DNA of 64,000 nt from Patiriisocius sp047730165 (GCF_047730165.1 NZ_CP159834.1:1364001-1428000), one strand, 5' to 3'; shown: positions 36,247-46,044, numbered from the stretch's first letter. Made by a program: numbers and translations. Notes: generated by a model not told the origin, from the letters alone.

Positions 36247-37410
36247 TTGAAAGAATACTTAAGTCCCGTTTCAAAATCTGTAATTGCGCATCGTGAAGTG
36301 TTGCCTGTTGGGACTTTGGGGAAACAGATAGATCTTCATATGGAGGCTGGTATCTTGCCAGTCGTCTTAGAAGCAAAATTCGCTATTTTCGGAATCCGTG
36401 AAAACCGGAACGATGTTAATTATATGGGCGCTGAGGTGAATTTTGAAAATTTCAGAAAAGCGCTTTATTCTTTATACCCAGGTAATTGGTCTGGAAAAAT
36501 CATTGATTTAGGTGATATAGATAAAGGAGATTCTATAGAAGACACGCTCTTTGCAGTTAAGCAAGTAACCGAAGAATTATTGCTTAAAAATGTAATCCCA
36601 ATTATTTTAGGAGGAAGCCAAGATATGGCCTACAGTCAATATAGAGCTTATGATAACTTGGGGAAAATGGTCAACTTTGTGAACGTTGACAGCCGTTTTG
36701 ACCTAGGAGATGCAGATCAGCCCATAAATAATAAATCCTACGTGGGTAAAATTATCGTAGATGAACCCTTCAACCTTTTTAACTACAGCGCTTTAGGATA
36801 TCAGTCCTACTACAATCCACCACAGGAGATTATGCTCATGGAGAAGTTGTACTTTGATGCATATAGACTCGGTGATGTCGTGGCAGATATTACAGCAGTA
36901 GAGCCTATTTTAAGGGATGCAGATATTGTTACGCTAGATGCTACTGCTTTAAAAGGTGCTTTTTTATCAATTTCTGGGGACGAAAGTCCTAATGGATTTG
37001 ACGGAAGAGAGATTTGTGCGGTGTCTAGATATGCTGGAATAAGCAATAAAGTAAAATCTTTTGGTATTTATGAGCTAAATGGAGGTACAGAAAGTAAAAG
37101 TGGTTCGATGCTAATTGCGCAGGTAATTTGGTACTTTATTGAAGGGGTTAGTTTTCGAGTGAAAGATGATGACTTTAACGATGAAAACTGCTTTACGACG
37201 TACAAAGTACCTATAGATGATGAAATTTTAACATTTAAGAAGAGCAGTAAAACAGGGCGTTGGTGGATAGAGTTGCCTTTTATTTCTAAAGTCAATAATA
37301 AATTAAAAAGGCATACGTTATTACCTTGCACCCATGGCGAATATTTAGGTGCAATCCAGCAGGAAATCCCCGAACGGTGGTATAAGGCCCGCAGGAAGAA
37401 TGAAGTTTAA
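36247..37410 (+). CDS. arginase/formimidoylglutamase-fold protein with degraded metal site
   Basis: The 387-residue protein belongs by pattern to the ureohydrolase (arginase/HutG) fold. However, the three metal-binding motifs are altered. GGDHS appears as GGSQDMA near residue 123, DAHxD as NVDSRFDLGD near 146, and SxDxDxxDP as VTLDATALKGAF near 227. Two or more Mn ligands are thus replaced (His to Gln, His to Arg, Asp to Thr or Ala). A catalytic role is doubtful. The start is TTG at 36247; no better start lies upstream. It sits between topA and gldK, suggesting a link to gliding/T9SS or simply conserved synteny. Confidence 0.8.
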   Translation: MKEYLSPVSKSVIAHREVLPVGTLGKQIDLHMEAGILPVVLEAKFAIFGIRENRNDVNYMGAEVNFENFRKALYSLYPGNWSGKIIDLGDIDKGDSIEDTLFAVKQVTEELLLKNVIPIILGGSQDMAYSQYRAYDNLGKMVNFVNVDSRFDLGDADQPINNKSYVGKIIVDEPFNLFNYSALGYQSYYNPPQEIMLMEKLYFDAYRLGDVVADITAVEPILRDADIVTLDATALKGAFLSISGDESPNGFDGREICAVSRYAGISNKVKSFGIYELNGGTESKSGSMLIAQVIWYFIEGVSFRVKDDDFNDENCFTTYKVPIDDEILTFKKSSKTGRWWIELPFISKVNNKLKRHTLLPCTHGEYLGAIQQEIPERWYKARRKNEV

Positions 37411-37523
37411 ATAGTCAACTGTAATCAAAATTTAATTAAGGATTTTATAACTTTTAAGTTGTGTATTACACAATTTTTAAATAGGTTTACCTCCTTAAAA
37501 TCTCGAATTTAACCTAAATATCT

Positions 37524-38897
37524 ATGAAGAAGTTTATTGCATTAGCTGCGATCGCTACCTTTTTGTTCAGTTGTAACTCTAGTGATAGAGGAGAATTGAT
37601 AGGAGCAAAAGGTAAAAAATGGTTCCCCGAAAAACCCTTTGGAATGACTCTAGTTCCTGGTGGTTCTTTCCTTATGGGAAAGGCAGACGATGATTTCGTT
37701 GCCGTAAACGATGCCCCTACAAAAACGGTTACTGTGCGTTCTTTCTATATGGACGAAACAGAAATTACAAATGCTGAGTACCGTCAGTTTGTAGAATGGG
37801 TACGTGATTCAACTGTACGTTTAAAACTGGCTGTCCTTGCTGACGAAGTAGGAGCCACTCCTGGTGACGGGGGTATTGGTGATTTTGCTTTCCAAGACAA
37901 TCAAGACGATGAAAAATCTGCGTATGATCAATACATGGAAGACAACTACTACGGTTTAGGTGATGATTTTTATGCCGGAAGACGCATTAATCGTAACATT
38001 GATATTATTTGGGAAACTCAAGAGTATCCAGATGAATATTATGTTGAGGTGATGGACAGTATGTACATCCCGCTTGACGAAGCTTATAATGGGCAGCGTA
38101 CTATAGATGTAACTAAATTAAAGTTTCAGTATACCCATATGGATATACAGTCTGCAGCAAAAAGCCAAGACAAAAGAAGAAAAGACTTTATTAAGAAAGA
38201 AGAATTAATGATCTATCCAGATACTACGGTATGGATTAAAGATTTTAACTATTCTTATAATGAGCCAATGCATAACGATTACTTCTGGCACGAAGCATAT
38301 GGAGATTATCCGGTTGTAGGGATCAACTATAAGCAAGCAAAGGCATTCTGTGCTTGGAGAACTTTATATAAGAATTCATTCCAGAAATCTAAAGGAAACA
38401 ATTTTGTAAACTCCTTCCGTCTTCCTAGCGAAGCAGAATGGGAATATGCTGCCCGTGGCGGTCTAGAATCTGCAACATTCCCTTGGGGTGGCCCGTATGC
38501 TAAAAATGACCGTGGTTGTTTCTTGGCAAACTTTAAGCCTTTGCGTGGTGATTATGCAGCTGATCAAGCCTTATATACTGTAGAGGCAAACGCCTATGAG
38601 CCTAATGAGTATAACCTTTTCAATATGGCAGGTAATGTGTCTGAATGGGTGAACTCATCTTATGATGCCGCATCTTATGAATATTCTTCTTCTATGAACC
38701 CAAGTGTGAACGACGACGACAATGCTCGTAAAGTAGTGCGTGGTGGTTCTTGGAAAGACGTTGCCTACTTCCTACAAGTAAGCACACGTGACTATGAGTA
38801 TGCAGATTCTGCACGTAGCTATATCGGTTTTAGAACGGTACAAGATTACTTAGGAACAGACGTGACGCTAAATGAACAATTTGGCGACGCGAGATAA
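37524..38897 (+). CDS. gldK: gliding motility/T9SS lipoprotein GldK
   Basis: GldK forms, with GldN, the periplasmic ring of the type IX secretion system, attached to the outer membrane. The 457-residue product has a lipoprotein signal (lipobox FLFSCNSS). It also has a formylglycine-generating-enzyme-like sulfatase-modifying domain, with MDETEITNAEYRQF near 77-90 and LPSEAEWEYAARGG near 301-314. WVNSSYDAASY and the C-terminal VRGGSWKDVAYFLQ close it. It starts the gldKLMN operon. Confidence 0.96.
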   Translation: MKKFIALAAIATFLFSCNSSDRGELIGAKGKKWFPEKPFGMTLVPGGSFLMGKADDDFVAVNDAPTKTVTVRSFYMDETEITNAEYRQFVEWVRDSTVRLKLAVLADEVGATPGDGGIGDFAFQDNQDDEKSAYDQYMEDNYYGLGDDFYAGRRINRNIDIIWETQEYPDEYYVEVMDSMYIPLDEAYNGQRTIDVTKLKFQYTHMDIQSAAKSQDKRRKDFIKKEELMIYPDTTVWIKDFNYSYNEPMHNDYFWHEAYGDYPVVGINYKQAKAFCAWRTLYKNSFQKSKGNNFVNSFRLPSEAEWEYAARGGLESATFPWGGPYAKNDRGCFLANFKPLRGDYAADQALYTVEANAYEPNEYNLFNMAGNVSEWVNSSYDAASYEYSSSMNPSVNDDDNARKVVRGGSWKDVAYFLQVSTRDYEYADSARSYIGFRTVQDYLGTDVTLNEQFGDAR

Positions 38898-38966
38898 TCC
38901 TCAATATTTAATAACCCCCAATTTTTATTAAACTATAAACTAAACTTAAACTAAAACTTATTTATT

Positions 38967-39611
38967 ATGGCACAGTCTAAATCAACTAAAAGACTTTTTA
39001 ACATGGCCTATGGGCTTGGAGCATCAATTGTAATCATTGGTGCATTATTTAAAATCCTTCACTGGGATTTTGGTTTCCCTTTTGATGGAAACACATTACT
39101 TACTGTTGGTCTTGTAACAGAGGCAATTATTTTTGCGATTTCTGCATTCGAACCTATAGATGAAGATTTAGACTGGTCGTTAGTTTATCCAGAATTAGCA
39201 GGTGGTCAAACCATGGGTAAAAATGGAAAGCAAGAAGATGCTCAAGGTATATTATCTAAAAAATTAGATGAAATGTTAAAAGATGCGCGTATTGATAGCG
39301 AGCTAATGAATAGCCTTTCTACAAGTATTAAGTCTTTTGAGGGAGTTGCTAAAGGTATGGCGCCAACTGCAGAAGCAATGAGTTCTACTAAAAAATATAG
39401 CGAAGAGATGGCAATGGCTGCTGCTCAAATGGAGTCTTTAAATAGTCTTTATAAAGTACAGGTAGAGTCTACGAGCCGTCAAGCTGAAGTTCATGAACGC
39501 GTAGCAGAAAATGCTGAGCAACTTAAATCTCAAATGGAGCACCTAACAACAAACCTTTCTTCTTTAAATGGAGTATACGGTGGTATGTTGTCAGCAATGA
39601 ACACGAAATAA
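38967..39611 (+). CDS. gldL: gliding motility/T9SS motor protein GldL
   Basis: GldL is the inner-membrane stator that, with GldM, uses the proton gradient to drive secretion and gliding. The 214-residue product has two N-terminal membrane helices (about 10-32 and 42-60). The loop ILHWDFGFPFDGNTLL lies between them, and an intramembrane Glu in TEAIIFAISAFEP near residue 52. A long cytoplasmic helical region follows. It lies 69 bases after gldK and 38 before gldM. Confidence 0.96.
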   Translation: MAQSKSTKRLFNMAYGLGASIVIIGALFKILHWDFGFPFDGNTLLTVGLVTEAIIFAISAFEPIDEDLDWSLVYPELAGGQTMGKNGKQEDAQGILSKKLDEMLKDARIDSELMNSLSTSIKSFEGVAKGMAPTAEAMSSTKKYSEEMAMAAAQMESLNSLYKVQVESTSRQAEVHERVAENAEQLKSQMEHLTTNLSSLNGVYGGMLSAMNTK

Positions 39612-39649
39612 GATAGTTTTTCAAATATTAATTTTAAAAGAAATTTAAA

Positions 39650-41221
39650 ATGGCAGGAGGACAACTATCCGCAAGACAAAAGATGATAAACCTGATGTAT
39701 CTGGTTTTCATCGCGATGTTGGCATTAAACATGTCAAAAGAAGTATTATCAGCTTTTGGATCAATTAATGAAAAATTGGACAGAGCAAATACAAACTATG
39801 AAACTAAAAACTCGAAGGCTTTGGCAACTTTAACGGCTAAAGAGAATGAGAATGAAGATTCAAAGAAAGCGGCGGCTACGGCAAGACAGGCTAACAAGCT
39901 ATCCAATGATTATGTTGCGTATTTAGAAGCTCAGAAAGGTTTGTTAACAGCAAGTGTAGATGATGCTAATGATTATGAAACAATGGATACGTCTAGTTTA
40001 CTAGACCAAACCTATTATGAAGGTGGAGATTTGACAGAGGCTGGACAACAGTATCTTACACAAATGGATACGTACAGAAATGGTATGATTGCATTGATGG
40101 GTACTGATAATCCTGCACTAGCGGCTCAGGTCAATACTGATTTTAGCACTGCAGATATCAAAGTAGGGGAAGGACCTTCAGCCACTACACAGGGTTTTAT
40201 TGCCTATAACTTTATTGGATTCCCTATGATTTCATCAATCACCAAGATGACTCAGACTCAAAACGATGTTAAGACCTTAGAAAATGAGTTATTGTCTAAT
40301 TTGCTTTCAGGAAACTTACAGCAATTAGCTTCTATTGAAGAAAACTATGAAACTGTAATGACAACGACTAAGGGAGCTTACTATACAAGTGATACTTTTG
40401 ACGGTATGCTTTCTTTAGGACGTGTTGATGAATCAACAAAACCATCAAAAGTAGAATTAACTTTAGATGGTAGAAAGCTTACAGAATCTCAGTATTCTTT
40501 TGTAGGTGGAAAACTAGCGCTTAAAGTGGGTGCAGGTGGTGTAGGTGAACACACGATTAAAGGAACACTCTTTTATCCTCAAGATGGTAAAGATGTGCCA
40601 GTTAAGGTTGAAAAGAAATTTACAACAATCAGTAAGCCAAATTCTGCTACGATAGCCGCAGATAAGATGAATGTAGTGTATAGAGGAGTATCAAACCCTA
40701 TGACCATTACATTTGCTGGTATTGAAGGTAAAAATATTAATGCTTCGGCTCCTGGTTTGTCTAAAAAATCTGGATCTTCCTATACAATGAATCCTGGTAC
40801 TGGACGTGAAGTAACGATTAGTGTTACTGGTAAACTACCGGGTGGTGGATCTGTAAACGATAAAGCTACGTTTCGTATTAAGGATATCCCAAGACCTACT
40901 GGAACCATTCGTAGTGAAGATGGTGATGGAGGTTGTGTAAAAATGCAACGCCAAGGTTTAGAGATTTCTTCTATTGGTGCACAACTACTTGATTTTGATT
41001 TTGACCTTAACTTAAACGTTTCTGGTTTCAGCTTTAAAGTTTCTGGACAACCTACAGTGCGAGTAAATGGTAGAAAATTAGATGCTGCAGCAAAAGGTTC
41101 GTTAAAAAGAGCTAAACGTGGCGAAACAGTGCAAATATTTGATATTCAAGCTAAGATCGCTGGTAACTCAGGGTATAGACTTAGAAAGATATCTCCTATC
41201 TGTATTGAATTGACAAACTAG
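39650..41221 (+). CDS. gldM: gliding motility/T9SS motor protein GldM
   Basis: GldM spans the periplasm and connects the GldL motor to the GldKN ring. The 523-residue product begins MAGGQLSARQKMINLMYLVF, with one membrane helix (about 12-32). A helical D1 region with the ENENEDSKKAAATARQ stretch follows, then beta-rich D2-D4 domains (from about 225 to the end). The C-terminal region includes FSFKVSGQPTVRVNG near 460. Length and order are standard. Confidence 0.96.
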   Translation: MAGGQLSARQKMINLMYLVFIAMLALNMSKEVLSAFGSINEKLDRANTNYETKNSKALATLTAKENENEDSKKAAATARQANKLSNDYVAYLEAQKGLLTASVDDANDYETMDTSSLLDQTYYEGGDLTEAGQQYLTQMDTYRNGMIALMGTDNPALAAQVNTDFSTADIKVGEGPSATTQGFIAYNFIGFPMISSITKMTQTQNDVKTLENELLSNLLSGNLQQLASIEENYETVMTTTKGAYYTSDTFDGMLSLGRVDESTKPSKVELTLDGRKLTESQYSFVGGKLALKVGAGGVGEHTIKGTLFYPQDGKDVPVKVEKKFTTISKPNSATIAADKMNVVYRGVSNPMTITFAGIEGKNINASAPGLSKKSGSSYTMNPGTGREVTISVTGKLPGGGSVNDKATFRIKDIPRPTGTIRSEDGDGGCVKMQRQGLEISSIGAQLLDFDFDLNLNVSGFSFKVSGQPTVRVNGRKLDAAAKGSLKRAKRGETVQIFDIQAKIAGNSGYRLRKISPICIELTN

Positions 41222-41238
41222 AATTAAAAAACTACACT

Positions 41239-42144
41239 ATGAATATTAAAAATGTTGTTTTAACTGGTGCGATTGCTTTATTTGCTGCTGCTACATCTGT
41301 AGCGCAGATCAATATATTAAACGCAAAAACGCCAGACGAAATAGGTAAAAAGACAGCAGCTCAAATCGAGTATGATAACGATGAGCCGCTTCCATACGGT
41401 TACGTTGATGAACGTGATGTGCTGTGGTCAAAAACTACCTGGGAGTTTGTTGATCTTGATGAACGTGTAAACTTTCCTTTGTACTACCCTATAGATACAA
41501 ATAACATAGGTAGTGAAAGAAGGTCATTATACGATGTGCTAGTAGGCGCTATGAAAAGCGGTGAAATCACGGAAGTATATGCAGATTCTTATTTTACAGA
41601 AAAGAGAACACTAAGTGATCTAGATGCTTCGTTAGTATATCGTGATACCCTAGATGGTGGTTACGATCAGATTAACGCAGGTGAAGCCTTAGATCCTCAG
41701 TTTGTGCGTGAATTTACGCTAGATGCTGCAGATATCGAAGGATGGAAAATGAGAGGTCTTTGGTACCTAGACAAGCGTCAAGGAGAGCTAAAGTATCGTT
41801 TGTTAGGGCTTTGTCCAGTAGCAGGTGAAGCACGATCTAAATCTCTCGAAGGTGGAGGTGGATCTGAAGATACAGTGGAGCTTTTTTGGGTATTTTTTCC
41901 ATCAGCTCGTGAGACGTTGCATAATGCAAAAGCTTTCAACCGTAGAAACACATCACAACCTATATCTTACGATCATCTCTTAAACTCAAGACGCTTTAGC
42001 GGCTTGGTTTACAAAGAAGATAACGTTCAAGGCGATAGAGAAGTAAATGAATATATCGTTGATAACTCATTAATGCAACTCTTAGAGTCAGACCGTATAC
42101 GTGAACAAATACGTAATATCGAGATTGACCTCTGGAACTACTAA
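41239..42144 (+). CDS. gldN: gliding motility/T9SS protein GldN
   Basis: GldN is the periplasmic partner of GldK in the T9SS ring. The 301-residue product has a signal peptide (about 1-22, ending SVAQ), then the family region YVDERDVLWSKTTWEFVDLDERVNFPLYYP near 54-83, broken here by no gap. Later it has YDHLLNSRRFSGLVYKEDN near 239-257. The C-terminus is helical and basic. It follows gldM after 17 bases and ends at a terminator. Confidence 0.96.
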   Translation: MNIKNVVLTGAIALFAAATSVAQINILNAKTPDEIGKKTAAQIEYDNDEPLPYGYVDERDVLWSKTTWEFVDLDERVNFPLYYPIDTNNIGSERRSLYDVLVGAMKSGEITEVYADSYFTEKRTLSDLDASLVYRDTLDGGYDQINAGEALDPQFVREFTLDAADIEGWKMRGLWYLDKRQGELKYRLLGLCPVAGEARSKSLEGGGGSEDTVELFWVFFPSARETLHNAKAFNRRNTSQPISYDHLLNSRRFSGLVYKEDNVQGDREVNEYIVDNSLMQLLESDRIREQIRNIEIDLWNY

Positions 42145-42165
42145 TAATATTCTAGTATATTATAT

Positions 42166-42196
42166 AAAGCCTCCTATATTTAGGGGGCTTTTTTTA
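42166..42196 (+). terminator. terminator of the gldKLMN operon
   Basis: AAAGCCTCCTA (42166-42176) pairs with TAGGGGGCTTT (with one G-U) around a short loop, followed by a T-run. Confidence 0.85.
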
Positions 42197-42231
42197 TGCT
42201 GAAATATGAAGGGTTCAAACCCGTTAAAAAG

Positions 42232-42239
42232 TATCTTTG
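42232..42239 (+). promoter_or_regulatory. -7 promoter element of the FAD oxidoreductase gene
   Basis: TATCTTTG, an exact TAnnTTTG match, ending four bases before the GTG at 42244. It implies a leaderless or nearly leaderless message. Confidence 0.5.
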
Positions 42240-42243
42240 GTTC

Positions 42244-43314
42244 GTGAAGAACGTAGAATATCTTATTGTAGGGTTTGGCATTGCCGGCCTTTCGTTTGCT
42301 GAAACGTTGCGACGTGCCAATAAATCATTTGTTGTCATAGCAGATAAAAAGGACGGAGCCACAACCACATCTGGAGGGGTTTTAAATCCTACAGTGCTTA
42401 AACGGTTTACGGCAGCTTGGAGGGCCAGCGAATTTCAACAGAAAGCCATCCCTTTTTATAAAGAAATAGAGCGCCATCTTAATGAGCAGCTCATTTCCGA
42501 AGTAAAAATAGAGCGCATTTTAAACTCAATAGAAGAGCAAAATGACTGGATGATTGCGAGTGATCGAAACGAACTTAAAACGTTTCTAAACCCTTCTATT
42601 GAATCTTCACAAAACGATAGTGTGGTCGCTCCTTTTAAGCTGGGCGCAGTTAAAGGGGGACATCTTTTAAGCGCATCAAAATTACTTGCCTCCTATGCGG
42701 AGCGATTAAGAAAAGAAGGAACATTTATAGAAGCGGTGTTTGATTATTCTCAAGTCACGCTAGAAGAAAATAAAGTACACTATAAAGAATGGGAAGCGAC
42801 GCACATTGTTTTTGCGGAAGGCGCAAAAGTAATCGACAATCCATTTTATCCATACCAAGGACCGTTTACTAATAAATCTGTTTTTATTGGAAATAAAGGA
42901 GATTATGTTATTGTAAAAGCGCCAAAACTGAAGGTAGCGAGTATTCTTAAAGGAGGAATGATGTTGATACCCTTAGGGGACGACCTGTATAAAATAGGGG
43001 CTACTTATGATCGCCACGTATATGATAGCGCAATATCTATGGAGAAGCGCGAAGAAATCTTTTCAAAATTAAATAAAATGATTTCTTGTCCTTTTGAAGT
43101 CGTAGCTCAAGTTGCGGGTGTACGTCCTACTATAAAAGATAGAAGGCCGCTTACTGGAGCATTGAGAGACACCCCTCAGGTTGCTTTTTTAAATGGATTA
43201 GGAACGAGAGGGCTTTCTATGGCGCCCTTAGTTTCTTTGTGGTTGTTTCAGCAATTAGAGGAGGGAGTCGAGCTGCCTTCAGCCATAGACATCAATCGTT
43301 TTCTGAAACCTTAG
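42244..43314 (+). CDS. FAD-dependent oxidoreductase (DAO/glycine oxidase-like)
   Basis: The 356-residue protein has an N-terminal Rossmann FAD motif YLIVGFGIAGLSFAETLRRA. It also has a DAO-type middle and a C-terminal GVRPTIKDRRPLTGAL that is usual near the flavin in glycine oxidase or MnmC-like proteins. It may oxidise an amine, but the substrate is unknown. A longer frame from ATG 42196 overlaps the gldN terminator and the promoter, so the GTG at 42244 (VKNVEYLIVG) is preferred. Its last 23 bases overlap the convergent DUF983 gene. Confidence 0.85.
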   Translation: MKNVEYLIVGFGIAGLSFAETLRRANKSFVVIADKKDGATTTSGGVLNPTVLKRFTAAWRASEFQQKAIPFYKEIERHLNEQLISEVKIERILNSIEEQNDWMIASDRNELKTFLNPSIESSQNDSVVAPFKLGAVKGGHLLSASKLLASYAERLRKEGTFIEAVFDYSQVTLEENKVHYKEWEATHIVFAEGAKVIDNPFYPYQGPFTNKSVFIGNKGDYVIVKAPKLKVASILKGGMMLIPLGDDLYKIGATYDRHVYDSAISMEKREEIFSKLNKMISCPFEVVAQVAGVRPTIKDRRPLTGALRDTPQVAFLNGLGTRGLSMAPLVSLWLFQQLEEGVELPSAIDINRFLKP

Positions 43315-43681
43315 CTTTCTCCTTATCGTATTTTAAAAACATGTTAATCCAGATATTTCTTGAGATCCTTGCTGTTATTGGGAACAACAGCACTAATGTA
43401 GCAATTAATGACATAAACGAAGCAAATATACTAAACTGAAGCCCCAAATATACGAGTACAAACGTAATGGTGGCGATGGCAACCCCAACACCATAACTCA
43501 CGTACATTGCACCATAAAAGAAGAAAGGTTCCATTTTATATTTAGTATTACAATGGGAGCAACGCTCATGCATATCTAGTGTTTTTGGAATGTTATAGGG
43601 ATTACTATTGGTATACATTTTACCTATATGACAAACAGGACAGGTGCTGGTAAAAATGCTATAAAGTTTGGTTCCTTTCAT
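43292..43681 (-). CDS. DUF983 family membrane protein
   Basis: The 129-residue product has an N-terminal zinc-ribbon-like pair: STCPVCHIGKMY near 12-23 and HERCSHCNTKYKMEPFFFYG near 34-53. Two membrane helices follow (about 56-80 and 82-105). The combination of the CPxC/CxxC motifs and YKMEPFF is typical of DUF983. The function is unknown. It is convergent with the FAD oxidoreductase gene and overlaps it. Confidence 0.9.
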   Translation of the reverse strand: MKGTKLYSIFTSTCPVCHIGKMYTNSNPYNIPKTLDMHERCSHCNTKYKMEPFFFYGAMYVSYGVGVAIATITFVLVYLGLQFSIFASFMSLIATLVLLFPITARISRNIWINMFLKYDKEKAKVSEND

Positions 43682-43849
43682 GCTATATTAGATTTTATGA
43701 AATTTCTGATAGATATTAATAAGTGGCTTATTTTACAAAATTGAAATAGTAAGATTTCGGGCTAATACAAATTTTTTTTGCTCTGCAAAATTAAGCATCT
43801 TTGCAAAAAATGAATGCAGCGATTGTGTTCTTTTTAATCAATACTATCT

Positions 43850-45769
43850 ATGCTTAATATACATAACTTATCTGTCTCATTTCAAGGCGAGTATCTATTT
43901 GAAAAAATCACTTTTCAATTAGGTGCTGGAACCCGTGTAGGACTCGTTGGGAAGAACGGAGCGGGTAAATCTACCTTGCTTAAAATTATTTCTGGCGAAC
44001 AGGAATATGACGAGGGTTCTATTGCCATGGATAAAGAGGTGTCTATTGGTTTCTTAAAACAGGATATAGATTTTACAAAAGGCCGTACCGTTTTAGAGGA
44101 GTCGTACCAAGCTTTTATTGAAATTAAAAAATACGAGAAGCAGCTTGAGGAGATAAATACGCAGTTAGCCACGAGAACGGACTATGAGAGCGAAGGCTAT
44201 AACCAATTGATGATTGACCTCAATGAGGTGCAGCAGCAATATGAGATACACGGCGGGTATAATTATCAAGGAGAGACGGAGCGTATTTTACAAGGACTAG
44301 GATTTCAAAGAGAAGATTTTAATAAGATTACAGAGACTTTTTCTGGAGGATGGCGTATGCGTATCGAGCTTGCTAAATTATTACTCCAGAACAATGATAT
44401 CCTACTCCTAGATGAGCCTACCAATCACTTAGATATAGAATCTATCTTATGGTTAGAAGAGTTTTTAAGAAACTATCAAGGTGCCGTTGTGGTGGTAAGT
44501 CACGATAAAATGTTTTTAGATAATGTGACCAATAGAACGATCGAAATCTCACTTGGGAAAATCTATGACTATAATAAGCCATATACACAGTATCTGGTGC
44601 AGCGACAAGAACTTCGTGAGCAGCAATTGGCTTCTCAAAAAAATCAGCAAAAGCAGATCGAGCATACAGAAAAGTTGATCTCAAAGTTTAAGGCCAAGGC
44701 CAGTAAGGCAACGATGGCACAATCGCTTGTAAAGAAGCTAGATAAAATAGACCGTATTGTAGTAGATGAAGATGACAACTCTGTGATGTCGCTACGTTTT
44801 CCTATTAGTGTTATTCCAGGTAAAGTAGTCATTGAGGCCAAAAACATTTCAAAAAGTTACGGTGATAAAGAAGTATTAAGAGGGGTTGACCTGATGATCG
44901 AGCGTGATGCAAAAGTTGCATTTGTTGGACAGAACGGACAAGGAAAATCAACCTTAGCAAAAATTATTGTGGATGAAATTCCGCATGGCGGGGTTTTAGA
45001 GCTAGGTCATAATGTACAGATAGGCTACTTTGCCCAAAATCAAGCAGACTATCTAGACGGTACAAAAACGGTAGAAGATACCATGCTTGATGCCGCAGAT
45101 GAACGAACACGACCACTGGTTAGAAACATCTTAGGGTCTTTTCTTTTTAGAGGGGATGAAGTAGATAAGTATGTGCGTGTATTAAGTGGAGGGGAGCGTA
45201 ATCGTCTCGCCTTAGCAAAATTATTGCTGCAGCCATTTAATGTGCTGGTAATGGATGAGCCAACAAACCACCTTGATATTAAGTCTAAAAATGTACTAAA
45301 AGACGCGTGTAAAAACTTTAAAGGGACGATGTTGTTAGTAAGTCACGATAGAGATTTCTTACAAGGCTTGACAGACAAAGTCTACGAGTTTAAAGATCAT
45401 AAGATAAAAGAGTATCTAGGCGATATTGATTATTTCTTAGAGCAACGAAATATAGAGAACCTACGTGAGGCAGAAAAACGTACGGTAGTAGCTAAAGAGG
45501 TTAAAGCAGATGCGGCTGGCGGGAAGCAGTCCTATGAGGCCCAAAAGAAAATTAAATCACTCACCAATAAGTTGAGTAAGATAGAGTCTACTATCAATAA
45601 GCTAGAACGAGAGGTTAAAGAAATAGATGTGGAACTTGCCATTAACTATGATGAGGCTATAGCCAAGCCAGACTTTTTTGATAAGTATCAAAAGAAGAAA
45701 GATATGGTCAAGAAGCTTATGGAAGAATGGGAAGTAGTTACTGTGTCCTTAGATAAATGGTCCAAGTAA
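43850..45769 (+). CDS. ABC-F family ATP-binding protein
   Basis: This soluble duplicated ABC ATPase of the ABC-F class acts on ribosomes instead of in transport. The 639-residue protein has two nucleotide-binding domains. Walker A is GKNGAGKSTLL near 35-45 and GQNGQGKSTLAK near 362. The signatures are TFSGGWRMRIELAKLL near 163 and VLSGGERNRLALAKLL near 444. Walker B is LLLDEPTNHLDI near 184 and LVMDEPTNHLDI near 465. A linker (PtIM-like) and a C-terminal coiled-coil follow. It lacks membrane segments. A plausible weak -7 (CATCTTTG) lies at 43796. Confidence 0.95.
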   Translation: MLNIHNLSVSFQGEYLFEKITFQLGAGTRVGLVGKNGAGKSTLLKIISGEQEYDEGSIAMDKEVSIGFLKQDIDFTKGRTVLEESYQAFIEIKKYEKQLEEINTQLATRTDYESEGYNQLMIDLNEVQQQYEIHGGYNYQGETERILQGLGFQREDFNKITETFSGGWRMRIELAKLLLQNNDILLLDEPTNHLDIESILWLEEFLRNYQGAVVVVSHDKMFLDNVTNRTIEISLGKIYDYNKPYTQYLVQRQELREQQLASQKNQQKQIEHTEKLISKFKAKASKATMAQSLVKKLDKIDRIVVDEDDNSVMSLRFPISVIPGKVVIEAKNISKSYGDKEVLRGVDLMIERDAKVAFVGQNGQGKSTLAKIIVDEIPHGGVLELGHNVQIGYFAQNQADYLDGTKTVEDTMLDAADERTRPLVRNILGSFLFRGDEVDKYVRVLSGGERNRLALAKLLLQPFNVLVMDEPTNHLDIKSKNVLKDACKNFKGTMLLVSHDRDFLQGLTDKVYEFKDHKIKEYLGDIDYFLEQRNIENLREAEKRTVVAKEVKADAAGGKQSYEAQKKIKSLTNKLSKIESTINKLEREVKEIDVELAINYDEAIAKPDFFDKYQKKKDMVKKLMEEWEVVTVSLDKWSK

Positions 45770-45822
45770 TACCGGCGAGTTAGGCACTATTATTTCCGAA
45801 GTAAAAACGATAGATTATATAA

Positions 45823-46005
45823 ATGGAAGAGCACTTTTTTCAATGCCCGTATTGCTGGGAAGAAATCTCTATGTTGCTGGATACTTCTGTGTCCCATCAA
45901 ACATATGTGGAGGACTGTGAGGTATGTTGCAACCCAATGGAGCTAAGTGTGAGTTACGACAATGCTGTGTTGTCTCAATTTTCTGTAGCGAGCATTGAGC
46001 AATAA
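45823..46005 (+). CDS. CPXCG motif cysteine-rich protein
   Basis: The 60-residue protein reads MEEHFFQCPYCWEEISMLLD at its start and later VEDCEVCCNPMEL, giving two Cys pairs likely to bind one zinc ion. This is the small CPXCG family found in many bacteria, of unknown function. It lies 53 bases after the ABC-F gene, and a copy of the ATTTCCGAAG motif (45792-45801) is just upstream. Confidence 0.88.
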   Translation: MEEHFFQCPYCWEEISMLLDTSVSHQTYVEDCEVCCNPMELSVSYDNAVLSQFSVASIEQ

Positions 46006-46010
46006 TTTTG
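46003..46010 (+). promoter_or_regulatory. -7 promoter element of the SpoIIAA-like gene
   Basis: TAATTTTG, an exact TAnnTTTG match, 34 bases before the ATG at 46045; it overlaps the preceding stop codon. Confidence 0.55.
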
Positions 46011-46044
46011 TATCTTAAAAAATTAACCAACACGTTTTAATTTT

